From Thinopyrum elongatum (taxonomy: Eukaryota; Streptophyta; Magnoliopsida; Poales; Poaceae), in the NCBI GenBank assembly GCA_011799875.1, contig CM022303.1:730132340-730196339 (forward strand): DNA of 64,000 bases. The letters are read 5' to 3'. Every line of letters begins with the position of its first letter. The first letter of the stretch is position 1. The notes beneath the pieces were generated by a model. The model searched no databases. It had not been told where the DNA came from and was given only the letters and a program-made list of their open reading frames with translations. Made by a program: the position numbers and the translations under genes. This document shows, piece by piece, positions 35,597-48,569 of the stretch.

Positions 35597-35960
35597 TTCA
35601 TGTGAATATCCATGCAGCCAACCATCCCGAAATCCATCCTTCCATCCATTATAATTTCATAGCCCACACAAAGATAGCCTTCAAATTATTTCCTTTAATA
35701 CCCACAAATCTGCCTCAAATTCCTTCCTTTAATAAATACACAAGTGTTCTTTTGCATGTGATTATCCATGCAGTCCACAATCCTGAAATCCATCCTTCCT
35801 TCCTTTATAATTTAATTTCTTAACCCATAAAGATAGCCTTCAATTCTTTCCTTTAATACCCGCAAATTCGTCCTCAAATCCTTCCTATACACAAGTGTTC
35901 TTCTTTCCTTTAATACCCACAAATCAGCCCTCAAATTCATCCTTCCTTCTTGTCCGCTCT
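35597..35960. repeat. Imperfect tandem repeat, ~156 bp period
   Basis: CATGTGAATATCCATGCAGC...CTGAAATCCATCCTTCC recurs at about 35598 and 35754 with the shared tail GATAGCCTTCAA..CCTTTAATACCC; the tail alone repeats a third time near 35905. Confidence 0.85.
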
Positions 35961-36064
35961 CTCACGGTCCTTTTTAGGCGACTTGCTGATAATTCAGGAG
36001 GCTATATAAACTTGTACGAATCTGTTTAAATAAATCATGTGGGACTAATTTCACATAAAATAAC

Positions 36065-36235
36065 TTTGCTTAGTTGGTTGTTGTGCGGTTCAATAGGACA
36101 GGGGGTCACGTGTTCGATTCCCAACAGTAGCTATTTTCCTTACGCGGGACCCAGAAAGGCCTGGCGGGCTATGTGGCCCAATCCAGATACCTTGTTTTTT
36201 TTTCTCGCACATGCTGATCGAAGGTTGAGGTGACG
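36065..36235 (+). mobile_element. tRNA-like (SINE-like) segment
   Basis: GCTTAGTTGGTTGT resembles a pol III A box and GTGTTCGATTCCC, about 35 bp later, a B box. No clear 3' tail or flanking duplication. Confidence 0.35.
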
Positions 36236-36469
36236 TAGGGCTTTTTTGAATCCGATCGAACAACTAACCATCCATCCATGTTGGATCGAGCTAGCTAGCT
36301 AGAAAGAAAGGTGAACGATAGATATGCATGCATGATGCGTATAGCTATGCGCCCTCACAATATATAATACGTACATCCCGCCTGAGCATGAGGTTAGGTG
36401 TACAAGTCACGGGGAGACGGCAACCTTGTCGCTCCGTTCTGTCTAAAGATTGAAGCCCAAAATGGTGTT

Positions 36470-37280
36470 CTTAGCAAAACAAATTGAGCTATGAATATTA
36501 CTGTTCCGGAAAACCTTGGTGTTATTTTCTCGGCCCTGATGACATTCTGGAGATCATGGCACGTTCGTAATGAGATCATTCATGATAAGGAGCCGCCCCC
36601 CACGGAAGTTTCCTGCAGATTCTTGCATAGCTGTATTTCTTCGCTTCTCTGTATTTAGCAGCACCTCATGGGAGACGTTGTGAAAGGCAAAATGGTGCTC
36701 ACAGACCCGGCCTGCCTAGCTGGTGCAGCTGCTGCACCGGCGCCGGGCAGGAGAGGTGCAGACCTGCAATCACCAGAGAAGTGGGAGCCTCCCCCGGCTG
36801 GATGGCTAAAGCTGAACGTCGACGGTGCCTTCTCCGAGCTCGCGGGTAATGGCGGAGCTGGTATGGTCCTGAGGAACAGCGACGGCAACGTTATCTTCAC
36901 TTCATGCAGACACTTGTTTGCATGTGATAATGCGCTGCGATCTGAGTTGGAGGTGTGCAAAGAGGAAATTTCTCTTGCGCTGGAATGGAGTTCTTTGCCT
37001 TTTATCATTGAAACGGACAGCTCGGTGGCTGCAATGATGATCAGCCAAGCTGATGTTGATCGATCCAAGGATGCTGCACTAATCCACGAGATCAAAATGC
37101 TAACCAGGGGTGATAGAGGAGGGTCCAGGTAAGGCTATTAAACGTTAGAAAAATCAGGTTAGTCACGAGCTTGCTCGTATAGCTCGTACGGACATGAAAA
37201 CTGCAATGTGGCTGGGTTCTCGCCTTGAAGGGATTGTAAATATTTGTGTACTGGATCAGCTTGATTCAGGTGGATTAATA
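36470..37280 (+). pseudogene. LINE-type RNase H fragment
   Basis: FWRSWHVRNEIIHDKE (about 36547-36600) precedes an open frame 36668-37132 with WLKLNVDGAFSELAGNGGAG and IETDSSVAAMMIS, the RVT_3 RNase H fold common at the end of plant non-LTR retrotransposon ORF2 and in derived host genes. A frame change near 37130 precedes DMKTAMWLGSRLEGIVNICV. The upstream reverse transcriptase is absent, so this is a 5'-truncated LINE remnant; a domesticated RNase H-like gene is less likely. Confidence 0.75.
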
Positions 37281-37285
37281 TAAAA

Positions 37286-38501
37286 CTAGAGGGGTGACCC
37301 GCGCAATCGCGCGGCTAGATTTTATACCTATTGTTATGTATAATTTGTTTATTTGAAACCTCACGTCTCTAGGCACAATGAGTGCAAGTATTAAAAAGGA
37401 AACAACCATAACAAGCAGAATGCACTATTTTCACTTGAAAAATCATGTCTTATTTTGTAGATAAGCTAGAAAGTATGATTGGTCTCAGTCTCCTTAAGTC
37501 AACACTTTTCTTTGCATTGTTGAATTATAAATCATCAGGTAACAAATTTAGTATGATGCTTCTTTTAAATCATTGACGAATTATACATCATCAGGTATCA
37601 AATTTAATCATTTATGGCTCATATATAAATCATCAGGTATCAAATTTAATCATTTATGGTTCATATATAAACCATGGGACATCTTGCCGATATGTGGAAT
37701 CACATGCATTGAGAGGATTCCACATCCATGCACATCTTACGATAATTTTCTCTATCCATGCCCTCCTAATGCAATGTAATCATTGGTGTGTGCTCAAACA
37801 AAATGCTAAAATGATATAACTTCGACACTCTCATCATTACTTATCTTTGTTTTACTCCACCCATGTTGTTTGTATAAACTTTTAATTTTTATCACAACTA
37901 AAATAACTTACTACCCATTTGCCATGTAAGACTCGTCTTACATATCTGATGCGCACCTCATAGGTGTTTTGTATATGTGCACATTTTCGTTTGTTATTTT
38001 CATTCTTCCACTTCCATGTGTTTTAGTACCATGATGTCGCCAGCGACAATCAATTTGTGATTCCTTATGTCCGTTAACATTATATTATATTTAACCCTCT
38101 TCTTATAATTCCAAACACATGCATGTTGATACATTCCAAGCATATAATATACTAATGTTTTTCCCTATTGCTCTACATACTACATGAAAATGAATGAAAA
38201 TTGTTAAATTTATCTTACATTTATTTTGCTTTGAAATCTAGGATTAGTTTCATTTAAAAAAACCTGACTTGTACTATCTAGGAGATTTGAGATGATCCTG
38301 AGTACAGAACTTCAAGCATATTAGATTTATATGAATTTGCTTCCACCAAAATATAATTATAGAAAAGTCACGTGAAAGATAAATGATGCTACTTTTACTT
38401 AATCAAACTAATCTTTTTCAAATGGATGTTGATAGCCAATGGTAGAAAAGTTTTTCTAGGATTAACATGGAGGCTCATATGGTGCCTCCAATTAGTAAAT
38501 A
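37286..38501 (-). mobile_element. Non-autonomous Helitron
   Basis: Minus 3' end: hairpin CCGCGCGATTGCGCGG, short spacer, CTAG (37286-37289), T outside. The 5' side abuts the next element; TACTAATTGGAGGCACC on minus (38500-38484) resembles the 5' end of the neighbour. Interior AT-rich with a tandem ATCATCAGGTATCAAATTTA unit at 37590-37650. Confidence 0.55.
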
Positions 38502-41088
38502 CTAGACGTCAACCCGTGCAGTTGCACGAGCTAGTGTAATAAATGCCTATTTCGTATAAATATTAAGAAAATATATTTATAGTTATTACTATCAAAGTAG
38601 TTCCGAGTTAGGTTATCCATGTATGTGTTATATGTACTATACCTGTCAAGAAAACAACTGCAGATTTCTTGATCATATTTCGGTTGTGTACTAAACTTAG
38701 TGTGTCAGTTTATGCACATTTGTTTTTTAACTTTTTACCTACCATTTAAATTTTCATGAAAATAGTTTTAATTAATAATTGTATACACCAAGTAATGGTC
38801 AAATACACATGTTGAGGACTATGCTTGTTTCTAAAATGCCCTATTTTTTAGGACAAATAACGTAGCGCTAATCAACCACATTGTGTGATTCAGTTATTGC
38901 TTATGCATTTACGAACTCCTTTCTTGGATTATAAGTTAAATTACTACATCAAATTTTTATCTAATGTTTTGCATCAAATGTGCTACACACTATTTTCCTC
39001 TCAAATATAGCATGCCAAATGAAAGCAACAATCAAAGCATATCACATGTTGTTGGTTCACATACAATTTCCACACAGAAATAGAATTAGAGAAGTTTTAA
39101 AATAGGGCAAAGGAACAAAACAAATCAAGGTGAACACTTGTAATATAACCTATGTGGCAACAACAATAAGGGTTCATAATGTCAAATCTCACATATTTAC
39201 CTTCCAAACTTATAAATCTGAAACCTGCAAGTAACTTTGTTGCCAACATCAAGAGACATCTAACTTTTGTTTGTCTACACCACATCGGCATTGCTTTATA
39301 AGAACACCCAATGAGCACAGAAATGTCTAAATTAAATCTCATTCAAAGTGATCAATTATAATACAAAAGTATAACATGCGAATCCTTTGCATTTGATTAA
39401 ATATACAGAGGAAAAATAATCTGAGAATTGAACGCAGCAAATCAGAAATTTGTTGGTTAGTTAAGCTCCAATGAAAAGGAATAATGAGATTGTGGTTTTA
39501 TTTAGACCACCATATGACAAAATATTTGGAAGCAAGCATTAACTTTTCCAAGTCACAATAATGTATTCACATGTATACGTCAAGGTTGAAGCCCTTTTGC
39601 ATACTGGTTTCGGCATGTACTTCCTTATTACACCTGTATTCTCTGTGTCAACTAAGAGGCCAAGAGCAGAGTCCATACGCCATCTGTCATGGATCACTTT
39701 TCAAGTTCAATATACCATGCCTTGTGTCTCGGAGCTGTTTTCAATTATGCTACTACCAGTCGATGCCTTGCACACACATCACACATAACGAACGATATAA
39801 AGATTTAGCAAAGCCACATTACATGTTCAGTAATAATGGAAGTAGGAAATCATCACTCTCTCACCCGTGTGCTCGAATAGCACTGCAGTAGAATCATTGA
39901 TAGTGCCATAAAACTATTTACTCGAATAACACTGTAGTAGACTCATTGATACTGGTTTGTTCATATCTTCCAGAATGAATTTAAAATGTTATCTCACATT
40001 TAAACAATTTATTTTAAGTTGGATGCCCTCTATAATGGCAGATAGGCCTGCTCTTATCTTTCGGAATGAATTACCACACAGAACTATTTCAAAACAAAAG
40101 GAAAAGATTACACATGCCACATTAGAAATAAAGTTTTGTGTACTAATAGTCTAACTTTCTTAAGCATTTGAATAATGAAACAATCATTAAATCTGTACTA
40201 TTTTTAAATTTAAACAACTTACACTAATTTTGCATGGTTATGCTTACATAACAAATCAGTCGAGCAACCTCGCTTCTTGATCGAGAATCCTCAGAATATA
40301 CGTATTCACCTGAAACAAACAACACTTATTTAAATATGATTTTGAGAAACTAAATTAGGGAATCTTCTGTGTAATAACCTTTACAAATATAAGCCATAAA
40401 ACGGTAGGTAAAAAGGCATATAATAACAATTATTTTAGCATGCACACACAAATAATTCAATCTACACCTAAAGGCATGAATAACAAATCTTTATATGGAC
40501 GTGCATGTAAGAACAATGAATATTTATTCCACTATTGCAAGAATCATAAGAACACATTCAACAACTCATGCCTACGTAATGCAAAAGTTACTAAATTAAA
40601 GAGAAAAATGTGTGCAATATGTACACTTGCAGATTGTATGACACCAATCAGATCGTTCCTGCCAGAACCAAGCAAGTGCCCTCTACTGAAAGATAGCTAG
40701 AATTTCTTTTTAAAATATTTTCTTAGAATGCATCCGTGAAAAGTTTCATGACCACATGCCACATGGGAGCATACCTGATTACTCTCAAGTTTCAACACCG
40801 CAGCTGCCGCAATTGAAACAACCTTTGGCATTGAATTTTCTCCTTATTTTCTGTGAAAGTGGAACACAAATATTTGAACTATTACCTAACACTGACTCAG
40901 TAGAATATCTAAGGAACTGGTTTGCAGGCCCCTTTTTGTAGGATCAAAAATAAATACAAAAGAAATCGTATCAACATATATTGTTCTTAAAGAGGAGAAA
41001 TTAGTGGACAACCACATGCAAGGCAATGCATCAATCTCGCTGAAGCTCTTGGCAGCACTCCTTCTTTCTTGATTACTTTGAACATAAC

Positions 41089-42729
41089 CTTGAAGCCCTC
41101 CACAACAGCACGACGGCCTCCCACACTGACGACTGCATCTAGTACAACAAATGAATCTTTCCTCTTTCAATCTGAGCCATGGCTGGGCATAACATGGAGA
41201 TCAGGGGCATGACTTTCCATGTGCTTGTGTTCTCGCCTGTGTGTGCCTGCAACCGAGGAGGATTTCATATTGGACTTCATATCATAAGTTTTATTATATT
41301 ATGTGTTGAAAAGCATAAGAAGTTACAAAAGTCTATTTTCAGGACATAATAGTACCGGTTCTCACTATAAGTATGGTCAATTGAGATTTTTGCTGGTCCG
41401 TTTATTTTCTTGCGGATGGGAGAATCCTCCTCGGAACGACATGGCGAATTTCTACCTGCTGCGTGTACACAGTACACACACATGAATATAGGCTTAGCAT
41501 TAAGAGTAAGGGTTATGTATCAACAACAAATGAATACAGGCTTAACATTAAGAGTAATGGTTATTTATCAATCTACGCAGTTACGTAATATCAATATGGA
41601 CATGAATTAATCAGATACCTCAACATGCATGCACCACTGTTTCATTTGAAGAAAAACAGCCAGTGTTGATTTCATTTCATTAAGAGAAAGGCATCTACCA
41701 CTGTGTATACCAATTGATTAGTGATGGCCAGGTTACAGTGTCAGTATGATTAGTAGCTAAATATGAACAGCTAGCTAAGCATGTACCACTGTGTATACCA
41801 ATTGATTAGATACCTCTCAGCTGTTCTCACGTGTGTGTGCCTGCAGCCGAGGAGAATAGATCAAGCCATCTTTGTGCACTTGCACATCTTGCCGAGATCA
41901 ATTGATTTTTTAGCTCACATAACTGCATCTCAACAGGAAGTAATCGACAGAGGGCAGTACACCGTATGTCCGTAGTCCGTGCGAGACTGGCATCTGACGT
42001 GTAATCTGCCTGCACCAACAGATGTTCCATCGCTTTAAGAGGATCCATCAAGTAAACTTTGTGCACTTGCACATCTTTCTAGAAGATCAATCAAGTGCTA
42101 AGTTGGAAAGCAATCAATTGGCAATAAGAGCGCCAGGACGGCCAATGCCATAGGATTGACTCCTGGGTGCGGCGTGAGTATCACGTCGACACGAGTTGTG
42201 TCTGGATCGAGCGGCGGATATCATACTAGAAAAGGATTTGGCAAAAGATGGCGATACTGGGAGGATCGATCTGAACTCGTTCGCCCGGCAATGCGCGCAG
42301 GCGACACAATATGGCCGTCCCTTCATCCAGCATGTAGAGCTGCGCGCTGCCCCGTCCGACGGCTCAGTCGATGGGCCAGTCAGCATATTGCAGGGAGGTC
42401 ATTGTGGACATACGCATGATATGCTTTTCGTAAATACTAAATTCATCACCACGCAGCAGCCATATGTGTGCTTAAGGAAGCGATTAATTGAAGTAAATAG
42501 TACAACAAATGCATCTAACTCAATTACCTTTAGTTTCCTGCACATGGAGGCAAGTACGGCTGTACGGGATGCACCAGGCAGGGTAGTCATATAAATACTG
42601 TGGCAGTACACTTGGAGCCCTCCACAACAGCATGACGGCCTCCCACACTAACGACTGCATGAAGTACAACAAATGAATCTTTTCTCTTTCAATTTGAGTC
42701 ATGGCTGGGCATAACATGGAGATCAGGGG
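41089..42729. repeat. 119-bp direct repeats 1.5 kb apart and smaller duplications
   Basis: 41089-41207 and 42611-42729 match closely (AGCCCTCCACAACAGCA...GGCATAACATGGAGATCAG). Between them, further pairs: a ~48 bp unit (ATGAATATAGGCTTAGCATT) at about 41483 and 41531, TACCACTGTGTATACCAATT at about 41696 and 41784, GTGTGTGCCTGCAACCGAGG-like at 41240 and 41833, and TTTGTGCACTTGCACATCTT at 41871 and 42057. Confidence 0.9.
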
Positions 42730-43020
42730 TTAGATTTATGAGAGTTTGTTAGAGATATGTGAGAGATTCGGTGATAGATTTAGGTAGTTGTGTCACGGGA
42801 AAGAGAGTTTGTTACACGTACGTGAGAGATTGCATGAGATATTGAGGGACTTGGGTCACGGGAGAGACGTACGTGAATTTTTTTATCATTATTAGAGAGA
42901 CACGTGAGAGATAGAGAGAGTTGGGTCAAGGGAGAAACATACGTCCATGAGTTTTCTTCTATGAGTCCATTGGGTCATTGGAGAGAGATACGTGAGTTTT
43001 TTTTTCTCTGAGTCGATCTA
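42730..43020. repeat. Degenerate GAGAG/ACGTGAGAG tandem array
   Basis: Repeated blocks of ACGTGAGAGAT, TTGGGTCA(C/A/T)GGGAGA and (T)n with ~60-70 bp spacing next to the Helitron 5' end. Confidence 0.75.
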
Positions 43021-43108
43021 CACCGTTATAATTCGGTCCCACAGGATTAACGGCCCATAAAATCTAATTAACGTGGTAATTTCTTGGAAGTGCCTAATTA
43101 GTATAGGT

Positions 43109-43110
<2 letters not shown>

Positions 43111-43140
<30 letters not shown>
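43111..43140. repeat. (GATA)n microsatellite
   Basis: Seven GATA units at the Helitron 5' edge. Confidence 0.95.
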
Positions 43141-43428
43141 CATTCTATATATGCTCCTGCTGCTTCTTCATCTTTCTTCGTATCTCACATAGGCAATTGC
43201 TTCTCTATCACTTTACAGAAAATTTCTCCATCCAATACTTTGTCATCTTATATCTCATTTTTTCAGGACTTTTTCGTTCTCTTAGTTACAGACTTAATAA
43301 AGTGAACTATCTTTTGTCCGAGTGGTTTTTCCATAAAAAATGATGGTTATCATTATCGTTATAATTGCCAACGCAATGGATAGGATTTGTATGCTTTCGG
43401 AAGTTTCTGCATGTAGGACACTCCCTCC

Positions 43429-43648
43429 TTTTTGTACTCTGCATATTAGGTCTTTTTTGGATAGGCCTTTGACCAACAATTACACTATTAATATGTAACT
43501 TTTGTGATACAAAATCATAATCATAAATAAGTACTTTGAAATACGAATCTAGTGACATCAATTTTATGTCACATAAAGTACATACTAATAGAGTAATTGT
43601 TGGGCAAAGGCTTGTCCTACCAGACCTAACATGTAGAGTAAAAAAAAA
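43429..43648. mobile_element. Foldback MITE
   Basis: The arms 43429-43499 and 43580-43648 are inverted copies (TACTCTGCATATTAGGTC.., GGCCTTTGACCAACAATTAC.. against GCCTTTGCCCAACAATTACT). Left outside is CTCCCTCC, as in Stowaway ends, but the right end does not carry it cleanly. Confidence 0.65.
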
Positions 43649-44091
43649 TTGACGTTCATATTCTTACATGACGTGTCTCCTCTACCTCCAACCTCTTACT
43701 GGGTCCTCTTTTTAAAAGAAAAATATTCTTTCTGTGACAGGGTTTTGCTGGCTTCTGTTGTCCCATGTTATCATTGTCACATGTCCCTATCATTATCCAT
43801 ACCGGCAGCACATCCAAGGGACGGGCAGGAAAGGAGGGAGGGAGGAGGAAGGCAACGCATTGTCTTCTTGTAAGGTGATCATGGAGGATACACAGCGACT
43901 GGGAGAAGAGCACAATTATTGTAGCACTCTTGGATATATGTTGTAGTTGCCAGTGTTATGTATCCATATTAAGGCACCACATTTAATGTTGTAATGCCAG
44001 CATACTACTGTAGCTTGCATGGTCATTTTTGCTAAATTTGGATAAGACTCGTTCAACAAACTACATCACAAATTGAATTGTTTTTCCATCT

Positions 44092-44119
44092 CCGTAGCAA
44101 CGCACGGTCTTCTTACTAG
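44092..44119 (+). other. Plus-strand Helitron 3' terminus
   Basis: CCGTAGCAACGCACGGTCTT followed by CTTACTAG fits the grass Helitron 3' consensus. The next base is A rather than T. The 5' end is not located; TCTATATATGCTCC at 43145 is a candidate. Confidence 0.6.
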
Positions 44120-44791
44120 AAGGAAACATCTTACCCCTAAGATAGCGCCAATGCATCTAGTCAAGAATTAAGATTTTATGTTTCATTTTATGTATGATGG
44201 CATTTATGTTGGATAACATGACTAATGTATATATGGGTTGGGGCATCACATGTGATTTTACTAAATGCATGGAACAGATCAGCTGAGATATCCAATCTTC
44301 ATTTGTTTAAATTACTTGAAGCTAGGTACTCCATGGTCCGAACACTTAATTTGCTGACCCAAATTTTCCCTTTAATTACAACCGAGCTTTTGGGGGCCAT
44401 TTCTTTATATTAAGTATTTTTTTGTTTGATAAATCTACTTGATGTTTCACCAAGTCGTAATTAATTATATTGACTATTTTCTGTGTAGGAAAAAATACCT
44501 ATAATGAGTTTTAGATTTATCCATTTTGGCAACATTTTTGTAACAGAGGAACTCAAAAATAGTTTCACTAAGAGTCCAAAGATATATATTACTTTGACAA
44601 AAAACCATATCAGGATTCATTTATTAAGGACGTGGTGATAAGGTGAGCAAGGCACATGATTCTTTTATCGATTGACCAGCTATGCGACGTAGCATGCATG
44701 CACAGGAGAACATGAAGAGTGCTTTCCAACGTCAGGAAGTGGCTAATGATTCCTCTGTTACACCAGCAGTTATGCCTTGTTACTATACTAC

Positions 44792-45971
44792 CAGGGCCGG
44801 TCCTGAGAATTCAGGGGCCCGGGGAGAAACTATAATGTGGGGGGCCTTTAATGTAGACATCAAAATCATATTTAACATATGTATAGGTGAAATGTTACCA
44901 ATAAACACTAATAATGCAGAGGCTGGGGTACACTCCCTTTGCGAAAAACAACACTAAAAATGCATCCAAAATTAAATAAGTATATATGTATATATTACCA
45001 TGAAATTTTCTCCTAAATGAGACGCAACCCCAAAACCTCGTAGATAATAGTTTTGCAGCATCAAAGCAATGACATTGATCATTAAATTGAACAAACAAGT
45101 TTATATAGGATTCGACACAATTTACTGGTTGATCTTGCTTCGGTAGACATTGTCCAATACTCAATATTGGAACAGAACTACGTAAACTCTTCGTCTTCAT
45201 TCAGATTTAGTAGGCGTTCTATCCTCCACCATATTTTTGTCATGTACTGATTTTGGTAATTTCTGAATTACAAGATGTCCATTATGATCTACTACTCGGA
45301 ATCAAAATGTGCTTCCGACATATTTTGTGCTGCTAACATTTGCTAAATGACGCAAGTGTCAATCATAGCGAATTAACAAAAACATTGTGCCTCCTGACTC
45401 GTGTAAACACATCCTATTGATTAGTACGTATTCGATTTGCTACTAGAGTGAACAGTGCTTCCGATAAATAATTCTTAATCAGACAATAATATCACGGCTC
45501 CTTGTTTTGAATACAAGGGGAAAATCCTGCTCACGGTGACAACAAATTTTTGCCGTGAGTGAGAAGGGCAGAAAATCTCAAAATCCATACGATGATACAA
45601 CCTCACAAGATTAGATCGAAAAGGAACGAAGCATTCCTTACCGGAGCCTGACGACAAGCCTACTTGTGTGCTAACCTTCATCGCCGCTACTGCGGCGTCG
45701 GCGGCGATTAGGGATTGCCTTGCTACAATTAGGGATTGAGTTTGATGTGAGCGATGGGCGTCGGCGGCGGAAAAAACAAGACATGGGCGTCTACTACCTG
45801 CAGATGCGCTAGCCCAGGCTCGATGCGCTGCTACTGGGGTCGAAAGAAAAAAGGCCGGACGACGAACTCCTGGTCGTGGGCTACCTTGCGTAGTGTACCT
45901 GGGAGGGGGCCCCTTGAATGTTGGGGGCCCTGTTCGGCCGCCCCTGCTGCCCCCCCTCAGGGCCGGGCCTG
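44792..45971. mobile_element. Non-autonomous hAT element
   Basis: Left end CAGGGCCGGTCCTGAG and right end (inverted) CAGGCCCGGCCCTGAG. Perfect 8-bp duplication TATACTAC (44784-44791, 45972-45979). No transposase. The right subterminal part is GC-rich (GGGGGCCCC words). Confidence 0.92.
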
Positions 45972-46480
45972 TATACTACCTGCTTCCCCTAATGATTCAC
46001 CGGTTTCATAGAACCTTATAGTTTCAGTATGATCGATTCAAATGATGAATGGGAAGTTTGATCATGGTTGTTGGATGATCTGAAGATCGAAATGCAGATG
46101 CGACAAGTGGTCTCCAATCTACATGTCCCCATAGCACCTTCAGGTGCCTCCTCCCCATTATCTACATTGCCACTGTCGCCCAACAATGGCAATGATGCCG
46201 GCAGCCACACACATTCAAGGAACAGTTGGCACACTAGGGGATGGAGCCCTATATCTTCCTACATTGATATGCATGTCGCATAGATTGTGTCTATATTGCA
46301 CATATGGAAAATAAATTTGCTGGTTATCTTGTACTCTTGCTTTCATCTAACGATGTTATATAAGTCATTCATTCCCTCTAATCCAATGGATCTTACTCTA
46401 ATGTAAGCACACTCGAGTATCACCACCCAACATTGAGGAGCACCATGATTTGATGGGTAAAATCATCATTTTTTGTAATT

Positions 46481-46507
46481 CCGTTGCAACGCACAGGCAT
46501 ACAACTA
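46481..46507 (+). other. Plus-strand Helitron 3' terminus
   Basis: CCGTTGCAACGCACAGGCAT, spacer, CTAG, then T: a full match to the grass consensus. The hAT at 44.8 kb probably lies inside this Helitron; its 5' end is not located. Confidence 0.7.
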
Positions 46508-47061
46508 GTACAAATAGATGTGTGCTCCTCTGCCTACTCTAAATGGAGAACACTTAAGCTAAGGCTCAATTGCTGTATTGTGCTTAATTAAATCGTGCAA
46601 AGAATTTAGGCTAGGTGTCTATGAAGGTAGAGTTAGTGCTTGATTTTTCAGATTCTTCACAACTCTTCATGTCGCCCAGAGTTAACGTCAAAATAACCCA
46701 TATAGTATGGTTTCTTATGACAATTCTATATAAAGAGTTACCATTCAATTTGATCATGTGCAAAAGCAAATTAGGTCTTTGTTAGACTCTTAACAAAAGG
46801 TCAATTAAATTATATCTCTTGCACATAAACAATCATCCAACATCATGCGATTAAGTGTCACAACTTAGTAGATGCTACTCTACTCCCTCCAAGTCACAAC
46901 TTAGGTATTCCAGGCATTGACACAATCATCAAGATGACATTTTGACCATTGTTATTTTACTAAAATGTGTTGCTCAAATAAGATTAAGTATACATTCTGA
47001 AAGTATTTGATATAGATCTAGTTATATCGATTTAATGTTATAAATGTTGGTTATCTTCTCT
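46508..47061. other. AT-rich, no gene recognised
   Basis: No coding signal. CTACTCCCTCCAAGTCACAA at about 46880 resembles a Stowaway-type end without a visible partner. Confidence 0.4.
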
Positions 47062-47278
47062 GTATCAATAGTCAACCCAAAAGAGGTTTGACTAGCACAA
47101 ATTTAAAAATGATATGTATTGTGATCATTTAGTTAGACTATTTGATAAATAAAATTATATCATTGATCAGTATATCGATAATCAAAGAAAAGGATGTTTG
47201 ACTATCCCATATTTTAAAATGATATATATTGTGACGATTTAGTTAGATTTATTTGTAAATAAGATTAATCATTAATCA
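47062..47278. repeat. 108-bp tandem duplication
   Basis: Two units (47062-47169, 47170-47278) share GTTTGACTA..CA.ATTTTAAAATGATAT.TATTGTGA..ATTTAGTTAGA with about 80% identity by eye. Confidence 0.8.
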
Positions 47279-47845
47279 ATTGCATCTCTAATGACTTTCT
47301 TGTCATTAATTTGTTACGGTTTGCTATTTCGTTCTAAATCAACTGATAAATTGTTAAGAATATGTCGGCCAAGTTACACATAATTTTAAAAATATGAAAT
47401 ACCTAATATTCATTGGATATAATAGAATCAATGCTCAAGACCATCGACTTACAAATAATAATTTCTCAAACAACTTGGAAATAGCTAGCTGAAGCACAAT
47501 AATGCATTTCTCCACAACTTAATTTAGAAAAATCAGATGCTCAAACTCCAGATTGAGTATTCAAAAGTGGATCAATGACCTTTACTAAGAAAACTGGCTC
47601 AACCAAATTTATATCATAATGGATTGCCATGACAAAAGGGCCCTAATTCAACTGTGCGTTGAGTCATTTGCTTGTCGTCGCACGTCCCTTCCGCTGATCA
47701 TAAGATGATTCTAGATAAAGAATAAACTTACTAAGTCGTTATAAGAAGGCACAAACCGTAGCCGTGTGTCAAATTTAAAACAAAAGTGTCACTGTCTCAC
47801 CGCAACTTTGGTACCACTCGTGCACGTCAGCGCCCGTGGAATCTA

Positions 47846-48188
47846 TTCCCTCCTTTCCGGTTTATACGGCTCATCTCAAAAAATTCGTTTTTCCGTTTTA
47901 TAAGTCTCAATTCTACTACTTACCATCACATGTTTGGATTTTGAGGTGCATTAAATCATCCGATGCAAGTATCATGGGAAAACCCAGCAATGCATGTGGA
48001 AGTTCATTGACATTTAGTGGTCATGCATGCATGCATTGTAATTAATGCATCGGTAAACATAATTTTTTGAGAAAAACGAGCGTATTAATTAAGTACTTAT
48101 GCAAACTACGAAATTTATTCCACCACTCACCATGTACCTTGGTTGAAGAGATTTTGAAATTGAGTCCAATAAACCGGAAAGGAGGGAG
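47846..48188. mobile_element. Stowaway-type MITE
   Basis: Inverted ends TTCCCTCCTTTCCGGTTTAT / CTCCCTCCTTTCCGGTTTAT with TA on both sides (47844-47845, 48189-48190), as for Tc1/mariner-derived MITEs. Confidence 0.85.
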
Positions 48189-48569
48189 TACAGCATTTAT
48201 AACTGGCAGTTTCTGCATCCGTAAGTGGGTCTCCGGCCGCAGCACGTACGCACAGATAGCATCAATCTGTCCATATGCTAAACTCTAGCGAAGCAGAGTT
48301 TTTTAGGTTAAAAAAAACTATGCATGCATGACCCTCAACCGAAGATATGCATCGGGATTTGGGAGAGAAGTCAACAATTCATAGACGGAACGATTAATAA
48401 CCAACAGACGTTTCGCAGATATACACCGTGCGGTGAGCTCCTTAATTTTTAAATCCGTTTCTTCTTTTCTAAGTAGGAGCTATATACCCCAACTTACCAG
48501 CATGCTTGGAATCACTGGTTCTCTTCTGCCGATAAGTGTCACCGCAGGCCGGCCTAACATGAGGAGCAG

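Larger units (their letters stand above)
38502..43113 (-). mobile_element. Helitron, 4.6 kb, non-coding
   Basis: Minus 3' end: hairpin CTCGTGCAACTGCACGGG then GTTGACGTCTAG (38502-38505), T outside. Minus 5' end: TCTATACCTATACTAATTAG starting at about 43113. Direct repeats fill the right half. No Rep/helicase or captured exon is recognised. Ends were paired by orientation only; a (GATA)n tract at the 5' edge blurs the exact base. Confidence 0.5.

Noticed and set aside
36668..37132. Domesticated RNase H gene
   Set aside because: Upstream and downstream remnants (FWRSWHVRNE, MKTAMWLGSRLEG) show LINE ORF2 context, with a frame change at the end.
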